Below are positions 24,524 to 34,823 of a stretch of DNA of 64,000 nt, in pieces. Both the position numbers and the translations under genes were made by a program. How positions within the stretch are numbered: the stretch's first letter is position 1; each line of letters opens with the position of its first letter. Source of the DNA: Streptomyces sp. DG1A-41 (GTDB lineage Bacteria; Actinomycetota; Actinomycetes; Streptomycetales; Streptomycetaceae); the NCBI RefSeq assembly GCF_037055355.1, contig NZ_CP146350.1, positions 6,223,001 to 6,287,000 on the forward strand, in the 5' to 3' direction. The notes below the pieces were generated by a model that was not told the DNA's origin, did no database searches, and saw only the letters and a list, made by a program, of their open reading frames with translations.

Positions 24524-26244
24524 CACGAATGATTCCGCCGTCTTTCGACCCGGAGAGTACAAGCCCGGGAGAGCGCGAGGTTTTCGAACGGTTGCGCGAT
24601 GATCCGGCCACGGAAGGATGGATCGCTCTCCACTCCCTGGGGATCGCCAGCCATCCCAGGCAGATTCAGGGTGAGGCCGACTTCGTGGTCATTGTCCCGG
24701 GCAGCGGCATCGTCTGTTTGGAAGTGAAGTCGCATCTGCACGTCGCCCGACTCGCAGACGGAAACTGGAGACTAGGTAAGCATCAACCGGAGGCCCGCGG
24801 TCCCTTCAAGCAGGCCGACGAGGCCAAGTACGCGGTCACCGCGCAGCTCAGGAAGGCCAATCCCCAACTGCCTTCCCTTCCCATCACCTCCGCTGTGTGC
24901 TTCACCCACGCCCGCTTCCAGGTACCCAATCCGACCGAGTGGCACAGTTGGCAGGCGATTGACACTGTCGCGTTCCGCCGTAACCCCATCTCGGCGTTGC
25001 TGCGAGGTGTCCTGAAAAGTCATCGTGAGCAACTCGCCGTAACCCCGAGTGCCCGCGCCTGGTTCTCGGCGTCACACGTGGAGCCAACTCCGGCGGTCTG
25101 CACTCGTATCGTGGATGTGCTGCGACCTGCCTTCGAGTTCGTCGAGCCGCCCAAGATCCGACGTTATCGTCGCCGGGAGGAGGTCGAACGGTTCACGCGT
25201 CAGCAGTATCAACTGCTCGACATGATCGCCGAGAATCCGCGCTGCATCGTGAAGGGGGCGGCTGGTACTGGCAAGACCTTCGTCGCCTTGGAGGCTGCCC
25301 GTCGGCTCGCCGCCGACGGCTCGCGTGTGCTCCTCTGCTGCTACAACAATCTCCTGGGACAGTGGCTCAAGGAGGAGACGGCCGGTGACAGCCTGATCAC
25401 TGCGGGCACGCTCCACAGCTACATGGGAAAGCTCGCGCCGAGGGCCCGGGAGCAGCACCGCGTGGGCGAAGGTGACTTCTTCACTGAAGTGCTTCCAGAG
25501 CGCGCCCTCGGTTCCCTGCTTGAGGGGCACCCACCCTTTGACGCACTGGTCGTCGACGAGGCGCAGGACCTCATGCTAGACGCCTACTTGGACGTTCTTG
25601 ACATGTCCGTCCGCGGAGGACTTGGCAGTGGCAGGTGGCTGTGTTTCGGCGACTTCACCAACCAGGCGATCTACGACTCTGGGTATGCGGGGATCGGTCT
25701 GCTGAAGGACCGGACCGGCGCTGGTTCCGCGTCATTCAGCCTGACGGCGAACTGCCGCAATGTCCCCTCGATCTGCCAGTACGTGGAGGAGACCTCGCGT
25801 CTGGAGCCCGGCTACAGCGGTACCCTCCGGGCGGAGAATGACCGTGAAGCCGTACGGGAGTGGTGGTCTACGCCTGCCGAGCAGGACCAGCATCTGGTCA
25901 AGCACCTAGCCAGGCTTCATACGGACGGGTTTGCCCCGGACGAGATCGTTGTGCTGTCAGTCCGAGGACATGGCAGTGCTGCAGAACTGTGCGCAGACCC
26001 CCGTTGGTCCCGTCAGCTGGCCCCGTTCGCCAAGCTGCGAAGTGGGTCCATCGGCTACGGAACGGTCCATGCGTTCAAGGGGCTGGACGCGTCGGCAGTG
26101 ATCGTCACTGACATCGAAGAGATAAAGGACCCCCGAAGCGAGGCGCTCTTTTACATCGCCTCGTCTCGGGCGCGTGACGACCTCACCATCATCGCCCGTG
26201 ACACAGCGCGCCCTGACTTCCGACGACTGGTACTGGGAGAATGA
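24520..26244 (+). CDS. NERD-domain nuclease fused to UvrD-like SF1 helicase
   Basis: 574 aa. Residues about 20-130 are a NERD nuclease-related domain with GEADFVVIVPGSGIVCLEVK (Asp54, Glu68, Lys70 as the candidate catalytic set). Residues 225-574 are an SF1 helicase: Q-like motif FTRQQYQLLDMI, Walker A GAAGTGKT at 246-253, Walker B VVDEAQD, motif III-like WLCFGDFTNQ, motif IV TANCRNV, motif V/VI GYGTVHAFKGLDA and YIASSRARD. ATG follows ACGGAGGA. Overlaps both neighbours by 4 nt. NERD-helicases accompany several phage-defence loci; here it is probably a DNA-processing arm of the DISARM-like system. Confidence 0.83.
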   Translation: MTRMIPPSFDPESTSPGEREVFERLRDDPATEGWIALHSLGIASHPRQIQGEADFVVIVPGSGIVCLEVKSHLHVARLADGNWRLGKHQPEARGPFKQADEAKYAVTAQLRKANPQLPSLPITSAVCFTHARFQVPNPTEWHSWQAIDTVAFRRNPISALLRGVLKSHREQLAVTPSARAWFSASHVEPTPAVCTRIVDVLRPAFEFVEPPKIRRYRRREEVERFTRQQYQLLDMIAENPRCIVKGAAGTGKTFVALEAARRLAADGSRVLLCCYNNLLGQWLKEETAGDSLITAGTLHSYMGKLAPRAREQHRVGEGDFFTEVLPERALGSLLEGHPPFDALVVDEAQDLMLDAYLDVLDMSVRGGLGSGRWLCFGDFTNQAIYDSGYAGIGLLKDRTGAGSASFSLTANCRNVPSICQYVEETSRLEPGYSGTLRAENDREAVREWWSTPAEQDQHLVKHLARLHTDGFAPDEIVVLSVRGHGSAAELCADPRWSRQLAPFAKLRSGSIGYGTVHAFKGLDASAVIVTDIEEIKDPRSEALFYIASSRARDDLTIIARDTARPDFRRLVLGE

Positions 26245-29200
26245 CGATGGCTGAACACGACCGGACAGCAGGCCGTGACAAGATCACAAAGGCGCTGCGG
26301 GATGAACTCCTAGGCCCGGCTCCCGCCGGCAAGCCGCTCGACAGGTTCACCTTCGAGAAGAAGGAGGACTCCTACGGGCCATGGACTAGCGCTGCCACCG
26401 GCGAGGAGATCTTGGAACGCGATCCCCTGATTCGCTATGGCGTCGGTGTGCTGTACCCCGTTGCCGGTGCGACCGGCTCCAAGATTGCAGACCAAGCCAT
26501 CGTGCCTGGCCTGACTGCTGAAAATACCGAGGGACCGCAGACCGGGACATGGGAAGGATCCTCGGGGAAGCTCGGAGCGACCTCTGACGACGCCGACTTC
26601 GACCTTTCCGGCGCCAACGAACGGCGGCCCACGGCTATGGGCATCTCGTTCCTCATGGCCCTAGAGCCGCAGACCGGTCTGAAGATCGAGGTCACCGGCG
26701 GCCGATACGAGCAGTTCAGGATCGACCTCCCGGGCGGGGCCAGGCGTACATGGTGGACCCGTGTCCCAGTCAAGGCCGTGTGGCGTCTGACTGCTGAACA
26801 CTTTCAGCAGTCTCCCTTTCTCCACCGCGAGCTCATTCCCGTTGCTGACGAGTCCACAGGGCTGGAAGGGCTCGCCCTGCGGCTGACAGTAAACCTGCGA
26901 CCTCACGCTGCGGGCATCCTGACAACAGTTGCCCTCGTGAACCGGTCGACACCGGGCACCAAGGCGGTGGACGCCGCATGCCTCTTCCAGGCCGGCATGA
27001 CAGCGATTCCCGAGAACAGCTGGATTGTCCCCTACCCCGAGGGTCCCGAAGCCGGAGCGCACCCTGACGACGCGTCCTTCCGCCTTCTCTACAGGCGCGA
27101 GCAGACGTACGCCGTCGGACATGGCTGTTCCGCCGATTGGGACGATCCCGATCTCAACGGACGCTCGCAATGGGCCAAGGCGGATCCGCTCCCCGAGTAC
27201 GAGACGCCGAGCATTACCCCCGACATCGTTCTCGAGGACGGGACGGCACTGACCGTCTCCATGAGGCAACTCGCCGGGGCCGAGCCAGGCGGTATGGCCC
27301 AGCTCGAACGGGTCCTGACAGAGTACGCAGGCTGGATCGAGAAACGCAGGGTAAAAGCGGCCGCTCTGGAAGGAGAGTTCCGCACGACCGCCGAGCGCCA
27401 CATGACTGAGTGCACCAGGGCGTTGGAGCGTATGCGCGAAGGGCTGGAGCTGGTCCGCGACCCGGACAGCGATATCGGAAAGGCTTTTCGGCTGGCCAAC
27501 GCAGCCATGTATAAGCAGCAGTTGCGCTCCGGCGCGGAGCTGCGTACCACACAGCTCGTCGATGAGCGGATTCACGTCGAGGGCGAACCGCCTGACGAAG
27601 TAGGCACCGAGGCGAAGGGACGTGGGGCATGGCGGGCTTTCCAAATCGCATTCCTGCTCGCTGCGGTCCCTTCAACAGCCAATCCTGCCCACCCAGACCG
27701 CTCCGTCGTCGACCTGATCTTCTTCCCTACCGGAGGGGGAAGACCGAGGCGTACCTCGGCCTCTCCGCTTTCGCGATGCTGCTCAGACGGTTGCGTGAAC
27801 CTGGCGATGCGAGCGTCACGATCCTCATGCGCTACACCCTGCGACTTCTGACAGCCCAGCAGTTTCTGCGTGCGGCTGGGCTGATCTGTGCGCTTGAGGA
27901 CTTGCGCCGCCAGCGGGAGAAAGAGCTGGGCGGTGAGCGGTTCTCCATCGGAATCTGGGTCGGCAGCGACTCGACACCAAACAAGAACACCGATGCCGTC
28001 AGGGATTTGCGGGCGATGGAACGCGAAGGGGGAGAGAACCCCTTCTTGCTGCTGCGGTGTCCTTGGTGTGCCGCCCAGATGGGGCCGGTGAAGAGCGTTG
28101 ACAGCCCCAACTTGACGGCAGGCGGGCGAGGAAGAACCCCGCGCCGAAAGCACAAGGGAAAGCAGAACTTCGTCGCCGGTTACGAGGAGTACCGTGGGCG
28201 AGTCATTTTTCGGTGCCCGGACGCGAATTGTCAGTTCTCCAAGGCCGACCGCCCGCTTCCGGTCTACGTTGTTGACGACGATGTGTACGAGTGCCGACCG
28301 TCTCTCGTCATTGGGACGGTAGACAAGTTCGCGCAACTCGCTTGGAACCCCCGTGCGCGGGCCTTGTTCGGACTGGGAAAGTCTGGACAACGCGCCTACT
28401 CGCCTCCAGAGCTGGTCATCCAGGACGAGCTCCATCTGATCGCAGGGCCCCTTGGCTCGATGACTGGCTTGTACGAAGGCCTCATCGAGGAACTGTGCAC
28501 CGACCGGCGCGCAGCCTCCCCGGCCCCGCCGAAGCTCATTGCCTCGACGGCAACTATTCGTCGCCATGAGGAGCAGATCCGCGCCTTGTATGCCCGCGAC
28601 AGGGTCCTGCTTTTCCCTCCGCATGGAATCGACGCGGAGGACTCCTTCTTCGCGGTGTACGCACGGGACAGTGAAGGTAAGCGACTTCCAGGACGTAAGT
28701 ACATCGGGGTACACGCACCCGCGCTCGGATCTATGCAGACCACGCAGGTGCGCTCCTTCGCGGCACTTCTGCAGGCGGCGAAGGACGCTCCAGACGAGGA
28801 GCAGCAGGACCCCTGGTGGACACTGATGGCTTTCTTCAACAGCCTCCGGGAGCTTGGTAATTCCCTGTCGCTGATGCAGTCCGACATCCCCGACTACCTC
28901 AAGACGATTAACAACCGTTCCAACGCCGACCGCACGGAGGTCAGATACCTAAACAGGGTCGAGGAGATGACAAGTCGACTCCGGCAGGACCAGATTCCCG
29001 AAGCGATGGAAAAGCTTGCTCAAAGGGCTAAGGGCGGCAAGGCCATCGATGTCTGTCTCGCGTCCAGCCTGATCGAAGTCGGTATCGATATCGACCGGCT
29101 TTCCCTCATGACAGTGGTGGGCCAACCCAAGAGCACCTCCCAGTACATCCAGGTCACAGGCCGGGTCGGCCGAAAGTGGGACAAGCGTCCCGGCTTGGTT

Positions 29201-29713
29201 GTCACCCTCTACGGTACCGCCAAACCGCGCGACCGAAGCCACTTCGAGCGCTTTCGCAGCTACCACCAGCGGCTTTACGCCCAGGTTGAACCCACCAGCG
29301 CGACCCCCTTCGCCCCGCCGGCCCTGGACCGCGCGTTGCATGCCGTCGCCGTCGCCTATATCCGACAGACAGCCGATCAGTCTCTTCCACCGTTTCCCTT
29401 CCCTGCGGAACTGTTCGACGAGGCTGAGGAACTCCTGCGCACCCGGGTGGCGTTCTGCGATCCGGGCGAGGAGGGTCGCGTCGTCTCCGTTCTGAGTAAA
29501 CTCCGCAAAGAATGGGCCAACTGGCAGCCGACCTCATGGGGGACACCGGGAGGAACCGCTGAGCTCGGCAGCCTCATGCGTGCTGCGGGCCACTACGCAG
29601 ACGGCAACGTTGAGGCAAGCACCTGGCCCACTCCCACGTCCATGCGCGGTGCCGACGCCGAATGCCGCGCCGAGATCACTCAGCAGTACGCACTCGAAGG
29701 AGCCAAGCAGTGA
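26241..29713 (+). CDS. drmA: DISARM helicase DrmA, frameshifted within Walker A
   Basis: Two adjoining frames form one 1,157-aa helicase. The first (26241 to about 27740) is the N-terminal domain and ends WRAFQIAFLLAAVPS... and IFFPTGGG. The second continues KTEAYLGLSAFAMLLRRL, LMRYTLRLLTAQQFLRAA, a zinc-like CPWC...CP..C region, the DEAH-equivalent VIQDELHLIAG, IASTATIRR, and the C-terminal lobe VGIDIDRLSLMTVVGQPKST, QVTGRVGRKW. The frames meet at a five-G run (27735-27739). One more G, or a -1 ribosomal slip, restores GGGKTE precisely. All other motifs are intact, so the change is recent, programmed, or an assembly error. DrmA is the translocase core of DISARM with DrmB. Confidence 0.82.
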
Positions 29714-31632
29714 TCCGCGGCAAAGTTCGGCGCTCTCAACTCGTAGCACCCTTCGGGCCTGGAGCCATGCAGGTCCTCGCGGATGGAACTTCTGTCATCA
29801 CCGCCGGCCTCGACCACTGGTTCGTCCCCGGTGAAAGGCTGGACCAAGAGGAGTTCCGCATCCATGAGTGGCGACTGGAGAGTCACCTAGGGGTGGACGC
29901 CCTCTACACCCCGCCGGACTACCGGGACAACTTCAAGGCCAGCCCCGGCCAGTACAACACTAAGCTCCAGGTCCCGGTCCTGCGCTTCCCCGCCTGGAGC
30001 TTCTGCCCTCGGTGCCGCGCTCTGACTCCGCAGCCGCTGCACATCGCAGACCGACCGCGCTGCGCCAACCCCGACTGCTCCGGACAGAAGGCGTCCTGGA
30101 CGCCGTTTCTCGCCCAAGTGCCCTTTGTGGCTCTGTGCGAGCGTGGCCACCTCCAGGACTTCCCCTGGGTTGAGTGGGTCCACAAGTCCGCCAGCCCGAA
30201 ATGCCGGTCTCCTAAGCTCAAGCTTCGGACCTCGGGCGGTGGCACCCTGGCCTCGCAGCGTGTCGTGTGCGAGACCTGCCACAAAGACCGGGGACTGGAA
30301 GGCATCACATCAGTAGAGCGTTCTAACCGGGAGCACGAGCAGGAGACCACATACCTCACTGCTCACCTCGAGGACGGAACCGAGTTCTCCTGCCGTGGAG
30401 CGATGCCCTGGCTCGGTCTGGAGATGGGTAGAGGAACCTGTGGAGAGCCGCTGCGCGGCAGTCTCCGAGGTGCATCCAACGTCTACTACGCCTTGGTCAA
30501 GAGCTCGATCTTCATCCCTGAGGCATCATCGGTGGGAGTGGATCCCAGCGTGCTAGAGGCCCTCGAAGAACAGACGATCGCTAGGGCTCGGGCGAACGTA
30601 CGCGATGTCCTGGAAGACGGCGACAAACTGACCGCGAGCCGCCTGCGGCGTGCCGCGAAGAAGAACGCCTTCCGCCTGGAGGGCTTCACCGATACGCAGA
30701 TCGAGTCGGCTCTCGCGATTCTGGAAGGCCCAGCGGAGCCATCCCACCAGCTGACGACTGAGTCTGTCGACGGCCCAGCGTTGTTCCGTCACCAGGAGTA
30801 CACGAGCATTCGAGACACGATCAACTCCGCCGAACTAGTGGTCAGGGAGCCGGAGGGCGCCCGTGCTAGGGACGTCGAGGAGTTGATCTCGCGAGTCCGC
30901 CTCGTCGAGAAGCTGCGGGAGACCCGAGTTCTCTGGGGGTTCAACCGGGTCTTCGCCGAGTCATCCCGACAGGACACCGCCGCCCGCGCCGCCCTGTTGC
31001 GCCGCCAGACCCCTGATGCCGGCGAGTCGTGGCTCCCCGCCTACACAGTGCTCGGAGAGGGCATCTACCTGGAACTCTCTCCGGAAGCTCTCACGAAGTG
31101 GGAGGCCGGTTCCCTGGTGCAGAAGCGGCTGGTCCCGATGGCCCAGCAGTTCCAGTTGGTCGCTCATGAACGCCACCTCGCCCAACGAGAGGTAACTCCT
31201 CGGCTGGTCTTGCTGCACACGCTCGCGCACCTGCTGATCAACCAGCTGACGTTCGAGTGCGGCTACAGCTCGGCGTCGCTCCGGGAACGCCTCTACGACT
31301 CACCTGGCACTGAGGGAATGAATGGCTTGCTCATCTACACAGCCGCCGGGGACTCAGAAGGAACCCTGGGCGGACTTGTGCGAATGGGCCAGCCTGAGCG
31401 CTTCGAAGAGGTCCTGCGGAACGCGATCACCAATGCTCGCTGGTGCTCCTCTGACCCAGTTTGTATGGACAGCTACGGCCAGGGGCCGGATTCTTGCAAT
31501 CTCGCAGCGTGCCACAGCTGCGCTTTGCTGCCCGAAACGGCGTGCGAGGAGTTCAATCGCTTCTTGGACCGTGGGCTGGTAGCCGGAACCTTGGATGATC
31601 CCGACCTTGGGTTCTTCAGCAGGCTTGAGTGA
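29710..31632 (+). CDS. drmB: DISARM protein DrmB (DUF1998)
   Basis: 640 aa from GTG 29710, which overlaps the DrmA stop. The N-terminus reads RRSQLVAPFGPGAM. Zinc-finger-like Cys pairs lie at about 98-122 (FCPRCRALTPQPLHI...RCANPDC), and further CxxC-type sites follow. The C-terminal DUF1998 domain has VLLHTLAHLLINQLTFECGY and GMNGLLIYTAAGDSEGTLGG, then a Cys-rich end (WCSSDPVCM...CNLAACHSCAL). In DISARM, DrmB partners DrmA in the core complex that limits incoming phage DNA. It is the last gene before the IS3 element; no DrmC (phospholipase-D-like, HxK motif) follows. Confidence 0.85.
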   Translation: MIRGKVRRSQLVAPFGPGAMQVLADGTSVITAGLDHWFVPGERLDQEEFRIHEWRLESHLGVDALYTPPDYRDNFKASPGQYNTKLQVPVLRFPAWSFCPRCRALTPQPLHIADRPRCANPDCSGQKASWTPFLAQVPFVALCERGHLQDFPWVEWVHKSASPKCRSPKLKLRTSGGGTLASQRVVCETCHKDRGLEGITSVERSNREHEQETTYLTAHLEDGTEFSCRGAMPWLGLEMGRGTCGEPLRGSLRGASNVYYALVKSSIFIPEASSVGVDPSVLEALEEQTIARARANVRDVLEDGDKLTASRLRRAAKKNAFRLEGFTDTQIESALAILEGPAEPSHQLTTESVDGPALFRHQEYTSIRDTINSAELVVREPEGARARDVEELISRVRLVEKLRETRVLWGFNRVFAESSRQDTAARAALLRRQTPDAGESWLPAYTVLGEGIYLELSPEALTKWEAGSLVQKRLVPMAQQFQLVAHERHLAQREVTPRLVLLHTLAHLLINQLTFECGYSSASLRERLYDSPGTEGMNGLLIYTAAGDSEGTLGGLVRMGQPERFEEVLRNAITNARWCSSDPVCMDSYGQGPDSCNLAACHSCALLPETACEEFNRFLDRGLVAGTLDDPDLGFFSRLE

Positions 31633-32211
31633 CCTTGGCCGGTTGTCTGGTTCCAGCGAAACCTGTGGTGGTAAGTGACATCCGCGCTGGAGCTACGCAG
31701 TTTGGGACACCGTGCAGGGAGGCCCCTTCGGTCGGCAGCGGAGGCCCTGGTCAGGAGGTTCGCCGTGCGGAGCTCACAGGAGCCGGTCCCCGGATAGTCC
31801 AGAGACTTGGGCTGCACTCGGGCTCGCAGGGCGCTGTCCGCGCCGAGCGCGCCTAGCTACTGAGTCGCCAACCCTGGTCGGCAACTGTGCTTTCGGCCTG
31901 TGCAATTGCGTGCCCGGCGCATTGAGCTGCAGGTCGGGATGACAAGGCAGGCCTACTCCTGTGGTAGCTCAGCCACTACAGCTGGGATGTCGAACTGGGA
32001 GGGGTGCGTGTGTCGCGGCACCTTGAACTACTTCGTTGGCAACATGTTGGCGCGGCTCTTGACTTGCTCGTACCAGGGGCGACTGACGTCGGCCAGGTCT
32101 GTGAAAGTCCAGGGCGGCGCGGGGGCGACCGCGAGCATCCGGTCGCTGGCTACCTCGGCGACGTCGCCTGAGCCGTGGCGTCAAGCGGTCACAGCCCGGA
32201 AGGCGATCAGG
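31633..32211. other. 579-bp gap between drmB and the IS3-family insertion
   Basis: No intact gene. A DrmC-type gene would be expected here in many DISARM loci, but no HxKxxxxD motif is visible in any frame. The minus strand holds a short protein-like tail (32028 to about 32190) containing WTFTDLADVSRPWYEQVKS. It has no start, and the IS insertion lies just upstream of it. Confidence 0.4.
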
Positions 32212-33495
32212 TGAAGTTTCCCCGTGATCTTGGACACTCGTCGGTTATGCCGCGAGGGCGTGTTGGTGCCGCTGCCTGGTCTCGGCCGGGGTGAGGTAGC
32301 CGAAGGTCTTGTGCTTGCGCAGGCGGCGGCGGTTGTAGAAGGTCTCGATGAAGGTGAAGACCTCGGCGCGGGCGGTGGCCCGGTCGGGCCAGATGCGGGT
32401 GCCGATCTCTTCCTTGAGCAGGGCCCAGAAACTCTCCGCGGCCGCGTTGTCGAAGCAAGATCCGGTGCGTCCGCAGCTGTTCTGCAGTCCCAACTCCCTT
32501 ATTCGGTCGCAGAACTGAGTCGAGGTGTATTCGCTGCCGCGGTCACTGTGGATCACGCAGCCGGGCTCCAGGCCGCCTCGGCCGTAGGCCATGTCGAGGG
32601 CGTCCACGACGAGTTCTGCGCGGTGGTGATCAGCCATGGCATAACCGACGACCTCGCGGGTGGCCAGGTCCAGCCAGCAGGCGAGGTAGAGCCAGCCCTC
32701 GGCAGTGGGCAGGTAGGTGATGTCGCCGACCAGCTTGATCCCGGGCCGCTCGGCGTGGAAGTCGCGGCCGATCAGGTCAGGGGCCGGCTTCGCCTTCTTG
32801 TCGGGCCGGGTCAACGAGCGGCGCTTGCGCCGGGTGACGCCTCGGATGTCGCGCTCGCGCATCACGCGGGCGATGCGCTTGCGGTTCACCCGCCGCCCCA
32901 GACGCCGCAGTTCGGCGTGGATGCGCGGGACACCGTAGGTGCGGCGGGAGGCGACGTGCAGCACCGTGATCTCGTGCGCGAGCGCGTCGTCGGCGGCCTG
33001 CCGGGCATGGCGGGCGGCCCCGCCCTCGCGCCACGCGTAGTAGGAGGAGCGGGCGACGTGCAGCACCCGGCACAACAGAACGATCGGGTAGTTCGCCTTC
33101 TCCGCATGGATGAACCGGCACAACTCGCTCACCGGTCGTTCTCCTTCACGAAGAAGGCGGTCGCTTTTTTCAGGATCTCGATCGTCTGCTGCTGCTCGCG
33201 GTTCTCCCGCCGCAGCCGCTTGAGCTCCTCGCGCTCGGCACTGCTCAATTCGCCGGGAGCGCCCTCGCCCTGCTCCGCCTTCGCCTTGCGGTACCAGCCG
33301 CGCAGGGACTCGGAGCTGATGCCGAGTTCCCTGGCGACCGCCGTGACCGTCTTGCCCGAGGAGTCGACGAGCGCGATCGCGTCCCGCTTGAACTCTTCGG
33401 TGTACCGCTTCGTGTACTTGCTTCCCACCTGGTGCTACTTCCCCTGGAACCTCAGGTCCCAGTCTCCAGGTGTCCACGATCAAGGGGAAGGTTCA
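32212..33495 (-). mobile_element. IS3-family insertion sequence (IS150-like), apparently complete
   Basis: 1,284 bp. Imperfect terminal inverted repeats: left TGAAGTTTCCCCGTGATC and right (reverse complement) TGAACCTTCCCCTTGATC, continuing in both with TGGACAC. A 4-bp target duplication CAGG flanks it (32208-32211 and 33496-33499). Carries the two overlapping frames orfA and orfB. The clean target duplication and intact frames indicate a recent insertion between the drmB and methyltransferase genes. Confidence 0.88.
32245..33428 (-). CDS. IS3-family transposase OrfAB (made by -1 frameshifting)
   Basis: OrfA (33129-33428, 99 aa) has the HTH YTEEFKRDAIALVDSSGKTV and a Leu-zipper-like helix ending EILKKATAFFVKE. 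OrfB follows in the -1 frame to 32245 and has the DDE domain: DITYLPTAEGWLYLACWLDL (first Asp), VIHSDRGSEYTS (second Asp) and NAAAESFWALLKEEI (Glu). The slippery heptamer A-AAA-AAG lies at 33170-33164 inside the Leu-Lys-Lys-Ala codons, as in IS150-type elements, so the fusion OrfAB is the active transposase. Confidence 0.9.
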
Positions 33496-33578
33496 CAGGA
33501 GACCCACGAGTCCTGGCGAGGTCGTCGGAGCGTGCGGCATCATGATGTTCAGACTAAGGCTATGGTTGGAAGAAGTGC

Positions 33579-34823
33579 ATGTCTGAGACTGCGGTCGTTC
33601 CTGCGAGCGTTACCGTTCGCCACCCCTCCCTCTTATTGATGAGGAACACGCCCGCCCGGCTCGCGAGCGTGGAGTTGTTCGCTGGCGCTGGCGGGCTCGC
33701 GCTGGGTTGTCAGGAGGCTGGCTTCGACCCGCTGGCGACCTTGGAGTTGGACAAGTGGGCCTGCGACACGGTGCGACAGAACCAGGCCCGGGGGAACGAG
33801 CTCGTCGCGAACTGGCACGTCGAGGAGGGCGACGTGCGGGACTTCAACTGGTCCCGCATCACCGACGGGGTGGATCTCGTCGCTGCCGGCCCGCCGTGCC
33901 AGCCGTTCTCCATTGGCGGCCGCGGCAAGGCGGACGACGACGAGCGTGACATGTTCCCGGCCACGGCGGAGGCGATCGCCCACCTGAGGCCTCGCGCGTT
34001 CATCGTCGAGAACGTGAGGGGTCTGGCGCGCCCGAGGTTCGCTGACTATTTCCAGTACATCCAGGCCAGGCTTTCACTGCCACTCCTCGCCGCGAAGCCC
34101 GACGAACTGTGGGGGGATCACCTGCTGCGGCTCCGGGCGGCAGGCAAAGACGTCAGCAACCAAGAGTTGGCCTATCGGGTCACTCCCGCCTTCGCTAACG
34201 CGGCGGACTACGGCGTGCCGCAGCAGCGCCAGCGCGTCTTCCTGGTTGGATTCCGAAACGATCTGGACGTGACCTGGGAATTCCCGCATGTCACACACTC
34301 AAGGCGCGCGCTCCTGCATGCTCAGTGGACAACTGGTGAGTACTGGCAGGAACATGAAGTGGCGAAGGCGAAACGCCCAGAGCGGCCTAACGTCCCAATA
34401 CCTGCGGAACTGCGGCCGGACGAGGTCCAAGCTCGCTGGCGCACCGTACGCGACGCGCTGGCCGGTCTTCCCGAGCCAACGCTGACGGGTACTAGAGGCG
34501 TCCTCAACCACGTCCTTCAACCGGGAGCTCGCTCCTACCCTGGTCACACCGGTAGTCCGGTGGACTGGCCAGCGAAGACGTTGAAAGCAGGGCGTCACGG
34601 GGTTCCCGGCGGAGAGAACATGCTGCGTGAGGCGGATGGCTCCATCCGCTACTTCACGGTCAGGGAAAGTGCCCGCTTGCAAACCTTCCCAGACGACTAC
34701 GAGCTGCATGGCCCTTGGGGCAAGGCGATGCGCCAGCTCGGCAACGCAGTTCCGGTTGAGTTGGCGCGGGTCGTGGCCGAAAGTGTCCACGCCGCACTGC
34801 GCGCGGAGGGAACCGAAGCATGA
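33579..34823 (+). CDS. DNA (cytosine-5-)-methyltransferase
   Basis: 414 aa. Motif I VELFAGAGGLALG, motif IV AGPPCQPFSIGG with the catalytic Cys, motif VI FIVENVRGL, motif VIII PQQRQRVFLVGF, target-recognition region about 230-330, motif IX RESARLQTFPDDY and motif X QLGNAVPVELA. All are intact. Start ATG 33579 is the longest option; an in-frame ATG at 33642 just before the core also works. Overlaps the MORC-ATPase gene by 4 nt. It protects host DNA for the downstream nuclease module, and a C5-methyltransferase (DrmMII) is also the modification enzyme of class 2 DISARM, so it may serve both. Confidence 0.92.
   Translation: MSETAVVPASVTVRHPSLLLMRNTPARLASVELFAGAGGLALGCQEAGFDPLATLELDKWACDTVRQNQARGNELVANWHVEEGDVRDFNWSRITDGVDLVAAGPPCQPFSIGGRGKADDDERDMFPATAEAIAHLRPRAFIVENVRGLARPRFADYFQYIQARLSLPLLAAKPDELWGDHLLRLRAAGKDVSNQELAYRVTPAFANAADYGVPQQRQRVFLVGFRNDLDVTWEFPHVTHSRRALLHAQWTTGEYWQEHEVAKAKRPERPNVPIPAELRPDEVQARWRTVRDALAGLPEPTLTGTRGVLNHVLQPGARSYPGHTGSPVDWPAKTLKAGRHGVPGGENMLREADGSIRYFTVRESARLQTFPDDYELHGPWGKAMRQLGNAVPVELARVVAESVHAALRAEGTEA

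Noticed and set aside
32028..32190. Protein-like tail on the minus strand (WTFTDLADVSRPWYEQVKS) before the IS3 element
   Set aside because: No start codon, no recognised family, and a stop codon separates it from the frame that would continue across the IS after its removal.
32224..33639. 471-aa plus-strand frame across the IS3 element
   Set aside because: Antisense to the transposase with its DDE motifs intact; no family features of its own.
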